30,876 bases of DNA. Origin: an uncultured Clostridia bacterium (GTDB lineage: Bacteria; Bacillota; Clostridia; Oscillospirales; Butyricicoccaceae). Made by a program: the position numbers and the translations under genes. Below, one piece after another: positions 7,605 through 14,199 of the stretch (position 1 is the stretch's first letter; each line of letters begins with the position of its first letter). The notes beneath the pieces were generated by a model. That model was not told the DNA's origin, searched no databases, and saw only the letters and a program-made list of their open reading frames with translations. The DNA is taken from NCBI GenBank assembly GCA_910589115.1, contig CAJUSB010000030.1:1-30876 (forward strand). Direction: 5' to 3'.

Positions 7605-9182
7605 TCAATCCGTTATCGACTGATATAGACAAAAAATTGCAGCTATTAACTGTTCACTGGTACACGCTTCATCCAAATCAAAGCTTATATTGCCTGAATC
7701 AGATCGACATAGAATATCCTTTATCTGCCTGCCTGTTTCTGTTGCTAAAAGCTGTGCCGTATTTTTTAATATATCAGCCGCATCCCGGCGAGTAATCGGC
7801 CGGAATGGTTCAAAACATCCTTTTCCCTTTATAATGCCAAGCTGTGCAGCAAGATTGATATCCTCCATTAAAATTTCAGAATCCGGGCAGTCCCAATAAA
7901 CAGTTTCAGTCTGCTGTCCTGCCGTTTCGCAAAGTTCCGGGCGCAGTATCCGCACCAGCTGAACCGCCAACATACACAAATCACGCCGGACAGCAACAGA
8001 CTGATACATCTGATCCAACTCCGCAGGAATCAGTCCCGCAGTCCTGGCCGAATCAATCGCAGGTGCGGCCCAATCGCTTTTATCTGTCAGCGCTGGAATA
8101 TCTAGTAGTTGCCCGTTTAATAACGGATGGTAGTTTTCGTCATATGAAAGCGTATCCCTCCCATTATCGGGGAGCTTGTACAGCAGTTTCCCACTTCGGT
8201 CAAGCAGCCTATAATCCGTAACTTTATCCGATTTTGGAGAGTTTGTTGTAACAATTACGGTATGGATACCGCTCTCTTGATAGGTAACATCCTCCAGTGA
8301 AATCCCACTTTCTAAAAAGAGAATGCCCTGTTCTTTACTGCCCTGTCCATAACTACAAACCTGTGCATGATGCGGGAGTAATATCCTATCATACACAAAA
8401 GGAACTTTTTCGCTCAGATCATAACCAATGACGCCAAACTTTCCATTTCGTTGTGCAAACATATACCCTCCCGAAAAAAATGGGTAGTACATGCTCCCAT
8501 TATCCAGATCGGGGCCGCCATATTCAGCAGGAAGCAATACTGTTTTCAAATCGTGAGCAACTATCCCATATGCAGAGATCGGACTTCGGATTCCTTCTTT
8601 GTCCACCCATGTGCGGGTTTTGTCCTTACCCTCAATCAGAAAGCATTGCTCCCAGGCAATGCCTGCAATACGGACGCTACATTCAACCGGCGTCAACTCG
8701 CCGTCTAAACCAACCAGATAACAAATAGAAGGATTGCTAATATCCCCATAATTTTGAACCCATAGCAGCGTATTACTGTCGTACTCAAAGAAATGATTTC
8801 CGCATCGGAGAGATTTTTCCGTGTCATGGAGATAAACAACCTTCGGACCGCACAGCAACATTTCACCGGTGTTTGCGTTTACAATTTCCAGTGCGTCAAC
8901 TCCTTCTCCTGTCTCGATATCCAACATCCAACGCATATAAATCTCAAAATTATCGTAAGATGAATCTAATTCCCGGCTCGCCTTTTCATATAAGATATCC
9001 GATTTTTGCTCATTACTCATTTGCCAAAGCGCCATATTTTGCTCAATGGCTTTTTGAATCTGGCGGTTCTTCACATTTGTGAATTGTTCATAACCTATTG
9101 ATGCAAATGTAAACAGAATCAACAACAGCACACCAATAATAATAAGCAACAAAATGGTTTTTCTTATATTGGTTCTCATCAT
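7605..9182 (-). CDS. Membrane-anchored WG-repeat and SLH-like protein (paralogue A)
   Basis: A 525-aa protein starting at 9182, just behind GGAGC; there are tandem ATG codons. Residues 8-30 are a transmembrane anchor (KTILLLIIIGVLLLILFTF), so it is tethered rather than cleaved. WG-like beta repeats lie in the middle (SAYGIVAHDLKTVLLPAEYGG, NGKFGVIGYDLSEKVPFVYD). The C-terminal 170 residues hold degenerate SLH segments (WAAPAIDSARTAGLIPAEL, LAAQLGIIKGKGCFEPFRPITRRDAA). It is a clear paralogue of the protein at 10488-12026 (shared KVPFVYD/KLPFVYD, AEYGGPD/IEYGGPD, TRRDAADILKNTAQLL/TRQDAAVILVNTAKLL). It is divergent from the TIM-barrel gene at 9286, with only about 100 bp between. Likely a cell-envelope protein; the role is unknown. 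Confidence 0.85.
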   Translation of the reverse strand: MMRTNIRKTILLLIIIGVLLLILFTFASIGYEQFTNVKNRQIQKAIEQNMALWQMSNEQKSDILYEKASRELDSSYDNFEIYMRWMLDIETGEGVDALEIVNANTGEMLLCGPKVVYLHDTEKSLRCGNHFFEYDSNTLLWVQNYGDISNPSICYLVGLDGELTPVECSVRIAGIAWEQCFLIEGKDKTRTWVDKEGIRSPISAYGIVAHDLKTVLLPAEYGGPDLDNGSMYYPFFSGGYMFAQRNGKFGVIGYDLSEKVPFVYDRILLPHHAQVCSYGQGSKEQGILFLESGISLEDVTYQESGIHTVIVTTNSPKSDKVTDYRLLDRSGKLLYKLPDNGRDTLSYDENYHPLLNGQLLDIPALTDKSDWAAPAIDSARTAGLIPAELDQMYQSVAVRRDLCMLAVQLVRILRPELCETAGQQTETVYWDCPDSEILMEDINLAAQLGIIKGKGCFEPFRPITRRDAADILKNTAQLLATETGRQIKDILCRSDSGNISFDLDEACTSEQLIAAIFCLYQSITD

Positions 9183-9215
9183 GACCAGCTCCTGCAAGAA
9201 ATTTTTATTTTATAG

Positions 9216-9244
9216 TTTACACATTCCCTTGTTTCAGGTCTTTA
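9216..9244 (+). promoter_or_regulatory. TcdR-type promoter, TTTACA-N17-TCTTTA (copy 2)
   Basis: TTTACA at 9216-9221 and TCTTTA at 9239-9244, with 17 bp between. AAATTT lies about 10 bp upstream of the preceding GTTTACA. The palindrome TGCAGCTGCA (9250-9259) follows at the expected transcription start and then an A-rich leader; copies 3 and 4 have the same arrangement at the same spacing. It drives the TIM-barrel-like gene at 9286. Confidence 0.8.
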
Positions 9245-9285
9245 TAATATGCAGCTGCAAAAAACAAAACATGGAGGAAAACAAA

Positions 9286-10320
9286 ATGGCAATTCCAACC
9301 GTTCGCATGGTGTTGATTCACACTGGCAAAATCCTGAAAGGCACGTATCAGCAATTTACGACCGATGAACTGAAGAAAATGGAGAAAGCAGCCGGGTTTA
9401 TCCTGAATCCCTGTACAGAATACGGTGTTTATGGCGATAATTACGAGAGCCATTATCCGCTTCTGTACAGCCAGATGAAGCAGCTTTCGAGAAACACGTT
9501 TTACGTAGGTTTACCGCCGATCAATGCCAGCGACAACTACGGGCACAGCGACTGCAATAAGGATTACTCGCTGCTGAGCAACTTCATTACCAGAGTGGTG
9601 GAAGATATTGCAAAGATGAAAGCAGAGGGAACGCTGAAAGGCTCTTTCAAAGGCTTTTACTTTACAACCGAGCGTGTGTTTGGTACGGTTGATGCAACTT
9701 CGCCGACTTCAAACCCGATGGTAAAGCTGATGAATGACCTTTCCAGCCTTATCCGGAAAACGCATAAAAAGCAGTTTATCTGGGCACCCTATCTGGGATA
9801 TAATGATACGTATTATACGATCAACGAAAACATTGGCATCATTGCTAACCGTACAAACATCTTTAACTATATCTTTCTGCAAAGCGGATATTATTTTAAG
9901 GATGATCCTAAGCGGGGCGAGATTCCGATTCAGAATCTGGGGCTTGCTATCAAAAGCGCCAAAAATAATGCAATGTATAACTTCAAGAACGATGATCGTC
10001 AGTATATTATTTCCGCGACACCTGTCAGCGAAAAGAAAACATCGTCAACTATCATCGGAATTGATATTGAAGTGGAGGATTCTCTGTATTGGGAGTTGTG
10101 TGACAAATCCCTGACAGCCCAGGAACGAACGTTCAAGAAAAATTACGCGAATTCCTGCCTGAAATACTCTTCTCTGTTCGTGGGCGGTACATGTCCTTTC
10201 CTGTTTTATGCAGGGTCTTACAGCGGTATTATTGACTGTAACCTTTACGAAACGATCAATGGGTTTTATGAGAATGGTTTGGTCAAATATCCGACCATCC
10301 GTCCGGAGCATAAAAGCTAA
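9286..10320 (+). CDS. Leaderless TIM-barrel-like protein (paralogue A)
   Basis: A 344-aa protein. The start is set by GGAGGA 8 bp upstream of the ATG; the upstream extension is non-coding promoter. It has no signal peptide or membrane segment. The pattern of strands and signatures (YVGLPPINASDNYG, FKGFYFTTERVFGTV, QFIWAPYLGYN, VGGTCPFLFYAGSYSGII) recalls glycosidase-like TIM-barrel families of the DUF4434/DUF4855 kind, which I cannot verify here. The Glu-Arg in FTTER and the acidic residues in IDIEVED could be catalytic. It is a paralogue of 12136-13128. It sits alone behind a TcdR-type promoter, divergent from a WG/SLH gene, and ends in a strong terminator. It probably acts on cell-surface glycans after release; this is inference. 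Confidence 0.8.
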   Translation: MAIPTVRMVLIHTGKILKGTYQQFTTDELKKMEKAAGFILNPCTEYGVYGDNYESHYPLLYSQMKQLSRNTFYVGLPPINASDNYGHSDCNKDYSLLSNFITRVVEDIAKMKAEGTLKGSFKGFYFTTERVFGTVDATSPTSNPMVKLMNDLSSLIRKTHKKQFIWAPYLGYNDTYYTINENIGIIANRTNIFNYIFLQSGYYFKDDPKRGEIPIQNLGLAIKSAKNNAMYNFKNDDRQYIISATPVSEKKTSSTIIGIDIEVEDSLYWELCDKSLTAQERTFKKNYANSCLKYSSLFVGGTCPFLFYAGSYSGIIDCNLYETINGFYENGLVKYPTIRPEHKS

Positions 10321-10410
10321 GGCTGTTTGCGAAGCGCTGTCGTAAAGCAAACTATTAACACTCTTGAGGTGCGTGATAAAATTCTTTGGCTGGATAATAA
10401 AATCTTTTAA

Positions 10411-10440
10411 TAATCTGGGCGGGCTTTTCCGCCCAGATTT
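10411..10440. terminator. Bidirectional terminator between convergent genes
   Basis: AATCTGGGCGG (10412-10422) pairs perfectly with CCGCCCAGATT (10429-10439) around a six-base loop. It sits between the ends of the convergent genes at 9286-10320 and 10488-12026 and can serve both. Confidence 0.75.
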
Positions 10441-10487
10441 GCTTTACAGATATAAACTAAGCCCTCGAATTTTTTTGAATCCCACTG

Positions 10488-12026
10488 TTATGAAGCGATA
10501 GAATAAAGGCGATACATCGTTGAGATTGCCTGCTCGATTGTATAGGGCTGTGTTGGAAGAAATTTATCACCGCTGCCGCCCATCAACCGTTCCCCGGATG
10601 ATGTTTGCAGACTGCTGACCGTCTGGATGGCGCTCTGCGCATATTCAGACGCAGCCATAAGGTCAGCGAAACGGGCTGCTTCGGTATTTGATTCTGCACC
10701 GAGCAGCTTGGCAGTATTCACGAGGATTACCGCCGCGTCCTGCCGGGTGACCGGTGCGAACGGGTCAAAGCTGCCATCTGAACGTCCTGCAATGATCCCC
10801 AGTCCTGCGGCGGCATCAGCCCGTTTTGCCAAAGCGTCCGAACCTGTCATCTCGTAGTCCCAGAATGTGGCCTGATCTGCCGATGTATCCTGCGTCTCTG
10901 GGACAAGCTCCGGATGCAGTGCGCTGATAAGCTGCACGGCCAGGATACAAAACTCGCGGCGGGTAGCAGGGGCTTGAAAACGCTGATTGAGCGCATCCGG
11001 AACCAACCCTGCGGAACGTGCGGCCAAGATTGCAGGTTCCGCCCACAGGCTCATATCAGACAATGCAGGGATTTCCAGCGGCTTCCCGTCCAGTGTCACG
11101 CGGCCGTTTTCATCGAACGCCATCCGCAGTCCGGAATTCCCGTGCTCACAGGTAAACAAAACTTTCCCGGTACGGTCAACCAGCTGCTCTTGTTTTCCAT
11201 CCTGTGTTTCCACAATCAGCAGCGCTGCGCTTTTATATTGAGAGGTCACTTTTTTACAGGTAATGCCGGTTTCTGCAAAGAAAACCCCTTGTTCTGCACC
11301 TTTTTGATAGTCATAGACTTGATGCAATCCTTCCTGAAGGGAATCGTATACAAAGGGCAGCTTGACTTGCAGGTCATAGTCAAGAAGCCCATATTTGCCG
11401 CCCTTCTGCAAGATGATATATCCATTAAAAAAGTGAGCCGCAACCCCTGATTTCGTATCTGAGCGGTCAGGGCCGCCGTATTCGATTGGCAGCAGGATTG
11501 TTTCAAAATCTTCGTCCACGATCCCGTATCTTTGGTTTTCCGCCTGCACAGGGAATTGTTTCTCGGTTACAGCCGGGTTCTTGTACTGCTCCACCAGAAA
11601 ACGGCCGCGTGTGTCACGCGATACGATTTGATACGGCCTTTCTGTCATGGTTTTTGTGCCGTCCGGGTACAATCGCCAAAATGTCGCATCGTTCCGGTTA
11701 ACGCTGCTCCGGCTGCATAAAAGCGAGCCGTCCTCCATCGGATAAAACCCGCTTGCGAAATCGGAGTCGGAGGGAAATTGCAGCAATATTGCCCCTGTCT
11801 GTTCGCTTTCGACCTCATAACCCGGAAAATCATAGGGATTGGATGCGCTGATTTCATAAACAATAAAATTAGGATAACGTGCTGATTCTACACGTGATTT
11901 TTCGGGAAATGCATCTTCCGATGCCGCTGCGAATACCGCTCTCGGATGTATATCCGCTTGCAGCGGCAAACTGGCTGCTGTTAAAAGCAGTAAAGTCAAG
12001 CCTGCGGTTCTTTTCAAAATTTTCAT
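10488..12026 (-). CDS. Secreted WG-repeat and SLH protein (paralogue B)
   Basis: A 512-aa protein starting at 12026 behind GGGAG; the longer frame to 12077 runs into the divergent promoter. Residues 1-25 are a cleavable signal peptide (MKILKRTAGLTLLLLTAASL). WG-type repeats follow (YGIVDEDFETILLPIEYGG, GKYGLLDYDLQVKLPFVYD). The last 170 residues hold three SLH segments (LWAEPAILAARSAGLVPDAL, AAAGLGIIAGRSDGSFDPF, FADLMAASEYAQSAIQTVSS). It is a paralogue of 7605-9182 but has a cleavable signal rather than a membrane anchor, and better SLH motifs. It is divergent from TIM-barrel paralogue B. It should be wall-bound through its SLH part. Confidence 0.88.
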   Translation of the reverse strand: MKILKRTAGLTLLLLTAASLPLQADIHPRAVFAAASEDAFPEKSRVESARYPNFIVYEISASNPYDFPGYEVESEQTGAILLQFPSDSDFASGFYPMEDGSLLCSRSSVNRNDATFWRLYPDGTKTMTERPYQIVSRDTRGRFLVEQYKNPAVTEKQFPVQAENQRYGIVDEDFETILLPIEYGGPDRSDTKSGVAAHFFNGYIILQKGGKYGLLDYDLQVKLPFVYDSLQEGLHQVYDYQKGAEQGVFFAETGITCKKVTSQYKSAALLIVETQDGKQEQLVDRTGKVLFTCEHGNSGLRMAFDENGRVTLDGKPLEIPALSDMSLWAEPAILAARSAGLVPDALNQRFQAPATRREFCILAVQLISALHPELVPETQDTSADQATFWDYEMTGSDALAKRADAAAGLGIIAGRSDGSFDPFAPVTRQDAAVILVNTAKLLGAESNTEAARFADLMAASEYAQSAIQTVSSLQTSSGERLMGGSGDKFLPTQPYTIEQAISTMYRLYSIAS

Positions 12027-12060
12027 GTTCTTGTCTCCCTGAAAAAATTTGGTTTTATGG

Positions 12061-12089
12061 TTTACAAATTTCCTCATTTTCGGTCTTTA
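12061..12089 (+). promoter_or_regulatory. TcdR-type promoter, TTTACA-N17-TCTTTA (copy 3)
   Basis: TTTACA at 12061-12066 and TCTTTA at 12084-12089, separated by 17 bp, with AAATTT upstream and TGCAGCTGCA at 12095-12104 downstream, the same layout as copies 2 and 4. It drives TIM-barrel paralogue B at 12136. Confidence 0.8.
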
Positions 12090-12135
12090 TTAAATGCAGC
12101 TGCAAAAAATAAAGTCAAAAATGGAGGATTTACTC

Positions 12136-13128
12136 ATGGCAATGTCTAAAGAACGGCTGGTGCTTATTTCGACCGGCAAAATCAATGCATCGCAGAAGTA
12201 CGAGCAGTTTACAGAAGATGATCTCAAAAAGATGTCAGCGGCAACGGGTTTTGTACTGACGCCGACCGACGACTACAATGCGTATAAGACAAACTATTCT
12301 GAGTTTATCACGGCTGTTGCAGCGCAGGCCGCTGTGCTCCCGGACGGAAAGGTGTTTTATGTCGGCCTGCCGGTTATCAACGCCAGCGATGCCTACGTCT
12401 ACAGTTCCGCCGACTATGATCGTCTGAAGAAATTCATTATTGCAATTCACGAGAAATATGCATCTGACAGCCGCTTTAAGGGATTTTATTTCACCAACGA
12501 GCGCGTGTTTGGCACCGTGTCTGTATCTTCGCCTACCTCAAACGCGATGGTAAAGCTGATGAACGACCTTGCCTACGTCATCCGCAATGATCCGAACTCC
12601 AAAATCTATAAGGAGTTTATCTGGGCACCGTACCTGGGGTACAACTACACCTATTATACGATCAACCAGAACCTTGGTATCGTTGCAAACCGCACCAATA
12701 TTTTCAATACGGTTTATCTCCAGAGCGCATATTATTTTACCCCCGATCGCGGCAAGTGGAATGCTTCTACGCGTTTGGGCGTCCCGGAAAAGAATCTTGA
12801 GCTTGCTGTCAAGTGCGCTCAGCAGAATAAAGTGTTTAATTACACCGCGAACGACGACCGATTTGTCATTTCCAGCAGTGCGGTTGGCGGGACAAAGACA
12901 TCCAGCACCAAAATTGCCATTGATATGGAAGCCGAAGACAGTTTGCGTTGGAACTCAGCCACATTCCGGCCTTATTATGAGAAGGAATGCGCAGCGTTTT
13001 CCCCGTTGATCACGGGCGGTACCTGTCCGTTTGTTTTCTATGCAGGGTCTTATAACGGAATCATAAAAGCAAACCTCTGCCAATCCATCCAGGAATTTTA
13101 TCAGAATGGTGGATGCAAGCTCCCGTAA
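12136..13128 (+). CDS. Leaderless TIM-barrel-like protein (paralogue B)
   Basis: A 330-aa protein. The start at 12136 follows GGAGG with about 8 bp spacing. No signal peptide. It shares with the 9286 protein the blocks YVGLPVINASDAY, FKGFYFTNERVFGTV, FIWAPYLGYN..YYTIN, GIVANRTNIFN and GGTCPFVFYAGSYNGII, so the two arose by duplication; they have since diverged in many loop residues. The same tentative DUF4434/DUF4855-like glycosidase assignment applies. Behind TcdR-type promoter copy 3 and followed at once by a terminator. Release without a signal peptide through the holin at 20658 is the hypothesis this locus suggests. Confidence 0.8.
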   Translation: MAMSKERLVLISTGKINASQKYEQFTEDDLKKMSAATGFVLTPTDDYNAYKTNYSEFITAVAAQAAVLPDGKVFYVGLPVINASDAYVYSSADYDRLKKFIIAIHEKYASDSRFKGFYFTNERVFGTVSVSSPTSNAMVKLMNDLAYVIRNDPNSKIYKEFIWAPYLGYNYTYYTINQNLGIVANRTNIFNTVYLQSAYYFTPDRGKWNASTRLGVPEKNLELAVKCAQQNKVFNYTANDDRFVISSSAVGGTKTSSTKIAIDMEAEDSLRWNSATFRPYYEKECAAFSPLITGGTCPFVFYAGSYNGIIKANLCQSIQEFYQNGGCKLP

Positions 13129-13151
13129 CGATACCTTTGGTTGCAGCACTT

Positions 13152-13180
13152 CCCCGGGCGGGTCTTCCGCCCGGGGATTT
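13152..13180. terminator. Terminator between TIM-barrel B and blaI
   Basis: CCCCGGGCGG and CCGCCCGGGG form a perfect 10-bp stem with a five-base loop, between two convergent genes. It directly abuts the blaI stop codon. Confidence 0.7.
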
Positions 13181-13553
13181 ACTTTTCTTCCTGCTCCATC
13201 TGATCCAGCATCCCTCGAAGTTCCGACAGTTCCTCTTGTGGAATTTCTTCATCGTGAAGCAGCCGAGCGAACAGCAGCTTTGCCGAACCCTGATACAGGG
13301 AATCAAGCAGGGAACGGTTTTCGCGCCGCTGGATTTCCTCGCGGCTGACCGCAGGCTCACAGATAAAACCGGGGTCGGTACGGCGGATAAAACCTTTCGC
13401 GACAATTCGGGTGGTCAGCGTGTAAACCGTGTTCTTCGACCAGCCGGTTTCGGCTGATAAAATGTTGGCAATCTCACTCGCGCGGATGGGTGCTTTCTCC
13501 CAGACAATATTCATGATTTTAAGCTCACCCGGCTGTAAGTTTTTCTTTCCCAT
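13179..13553 (-). CDS. blaI: BlaI/MecI-type repressor
   Basis: A 124-aa protein of the usual BlaI length. The winged helix-turn-helix spans residues 8-70: LKIMNIVWEKAPIRASEIANIL, then GWSKNTVYTLTTRIVAKGFI, the standard BlaI recognition region. The C-terminal helices (LDSLYQGSAKLLFARLLHDEEI, then a Glu-rich end) make the dimer, with the proteolysis site normally between the two. Repressors of this family bind TACA/TGTA dyads and are cleaved when the BlaR1 sensor is activated. GGAGG precedes the ATG. Unusually it is not next to blaR1: the CHAP gene, in opposite orientation, lies between. Two BlaI-like operators are visible elsewhere in the window (16611-16644 and 22412-22459). Confidence 0.9.
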   Translation of the reverse strand: MGKKNLQPGELKIMNIVWEKAPIRASEIANILSAETGWSKNTVYTLTTRIVAKGFIRRTDPGFICEPAVSREEIQRRENRSLLDSLYQGSAKLLFARLLHDEEIPQEELSELRGMLDQMEQEEK

Positions 13554-13584
13554 AATGGCCTCCTGAAAATTTTTATAAGGACGG

Positions 13585-13613
13585 TTTACATTTCTTCGTT
13601 TTTCGGGTCTTTA
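13585..13613 (+). promoter_or_regulatory. TcdR-type promoter, TTTACA-N17-TCTTTA (copy 4)
   Basis: TTTACA at 13585-13590 and TCTTTA at 13608-13613 with 17 bp between, AAATTT upstream and TGCAGCTGCA at 13619-13628 downstream. It drives the CHAP amidase gene and lies in the region shared with the divergent blaI gene. Confidence 0.8.
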
Positions 13614-13656
13614 TAATATGCAGCTGCAAAAAATAAAACAAAGCGAGGTAAACCAA

Positions 13657-14157
13657 ATGTCTATTAAATCTGATCTTGAAAACTTTGTGTCTATCGCAGA
13701 GGATGAAGTTGGCACGACCGAAGGCAAAGGCGGCTATACCAAGTACGGTGATGAGTTCGGTGATCCATATGGTAGCTGGTGTGCGCATTTTGTGGACTGG
13801 TGCGCGAAAAAGGCTGGAATTCTGACCACGAAGGCCATGGCATCATGTCCTTATATTCCGCAGGAGGGGCTGGTGCCCAACGTATATGATTGGTATAAAG
13901 CCAACCGCCGCAGCCTGATTCCTAAAATGGATACTTCCAGCGCGAACTACCCGAAACTGGGTGATCTTGTAATTATCGATAACGATGGCGAAACGACTGG
14001 TACGGATCATATCGGCATCGTTGCTGCTGTGAGCGGCAAGACTGTAACGGTGATTGAAGGAAACTCCAGCGACATGGTACAGAAACTGGATTATAAAAAT
14101 CTTGTTTGCGACAAGGCTCGCATTTCTTATCTGTGCAGCAATAATGTAAGTTATTAG
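13657..14157 (+). CDS. Leaderless CHAP-domain peptidoglycan hydrolase
   Basis: A 166-aa single-domain protein. CHAP signatures: GSWCAHFVDWC (catalytic Cys42), GTDHIGIV (His118) and VIEGN (Glu134/Asn136), the usual Cys-His-polar triad. CHAP enzymes cut peptide cross-bridges or the amide bond in peptidoglycan (known for the family). There is no signal peptide and no wall-binding domain, as in phage endolysins, which reach the wall through a holin. GAGGT precedes the ATG at 13657. It stands behind TcdR-type promoter copy 4 and has its own terminator. It lies between blaR1 and blaI on the opposite strand, so it looks inserted into a bla-type regulatory pair. Confidence 0.88.
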   Translation: MSIKSDLENFVSIAEDEVGTTEGKGGYTKYGDEFGDPYGSWCAHFVDWCAKKAGILTTKAMASCPYIPQEGLVPNVYDWYKANRRSLIPKMDTSSANYPKLGDLVIIDNDGETTGTDHIGIVAAVSGKTVTVIEGNSSDMVQKLDYKNLVCDKARISYLCSNNVSY

Positions 14158-14170
14158 GAAATTGAAAACC

Positions 14171-14199
14171 GGGCGGGGTGAAATCCCCGCCCCCTTTTT
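14171..14199 (+). terminator. Terminator of the CHAP gene
   Basis: GGGCGGGG and CCCCGCCC form an 8-bp stem with a six-base loop, followed by CC and TTTTT on the plus strand. It overlaps the blaR1 stop codon on the other strand. Confidence 0.8.

Noticed and set aside
8875..9110. Other TTTACA hits, such as those at 8887 and 9105
   Set aside because: They lie inside coding regions and have no TCTTTA at 17 bp.
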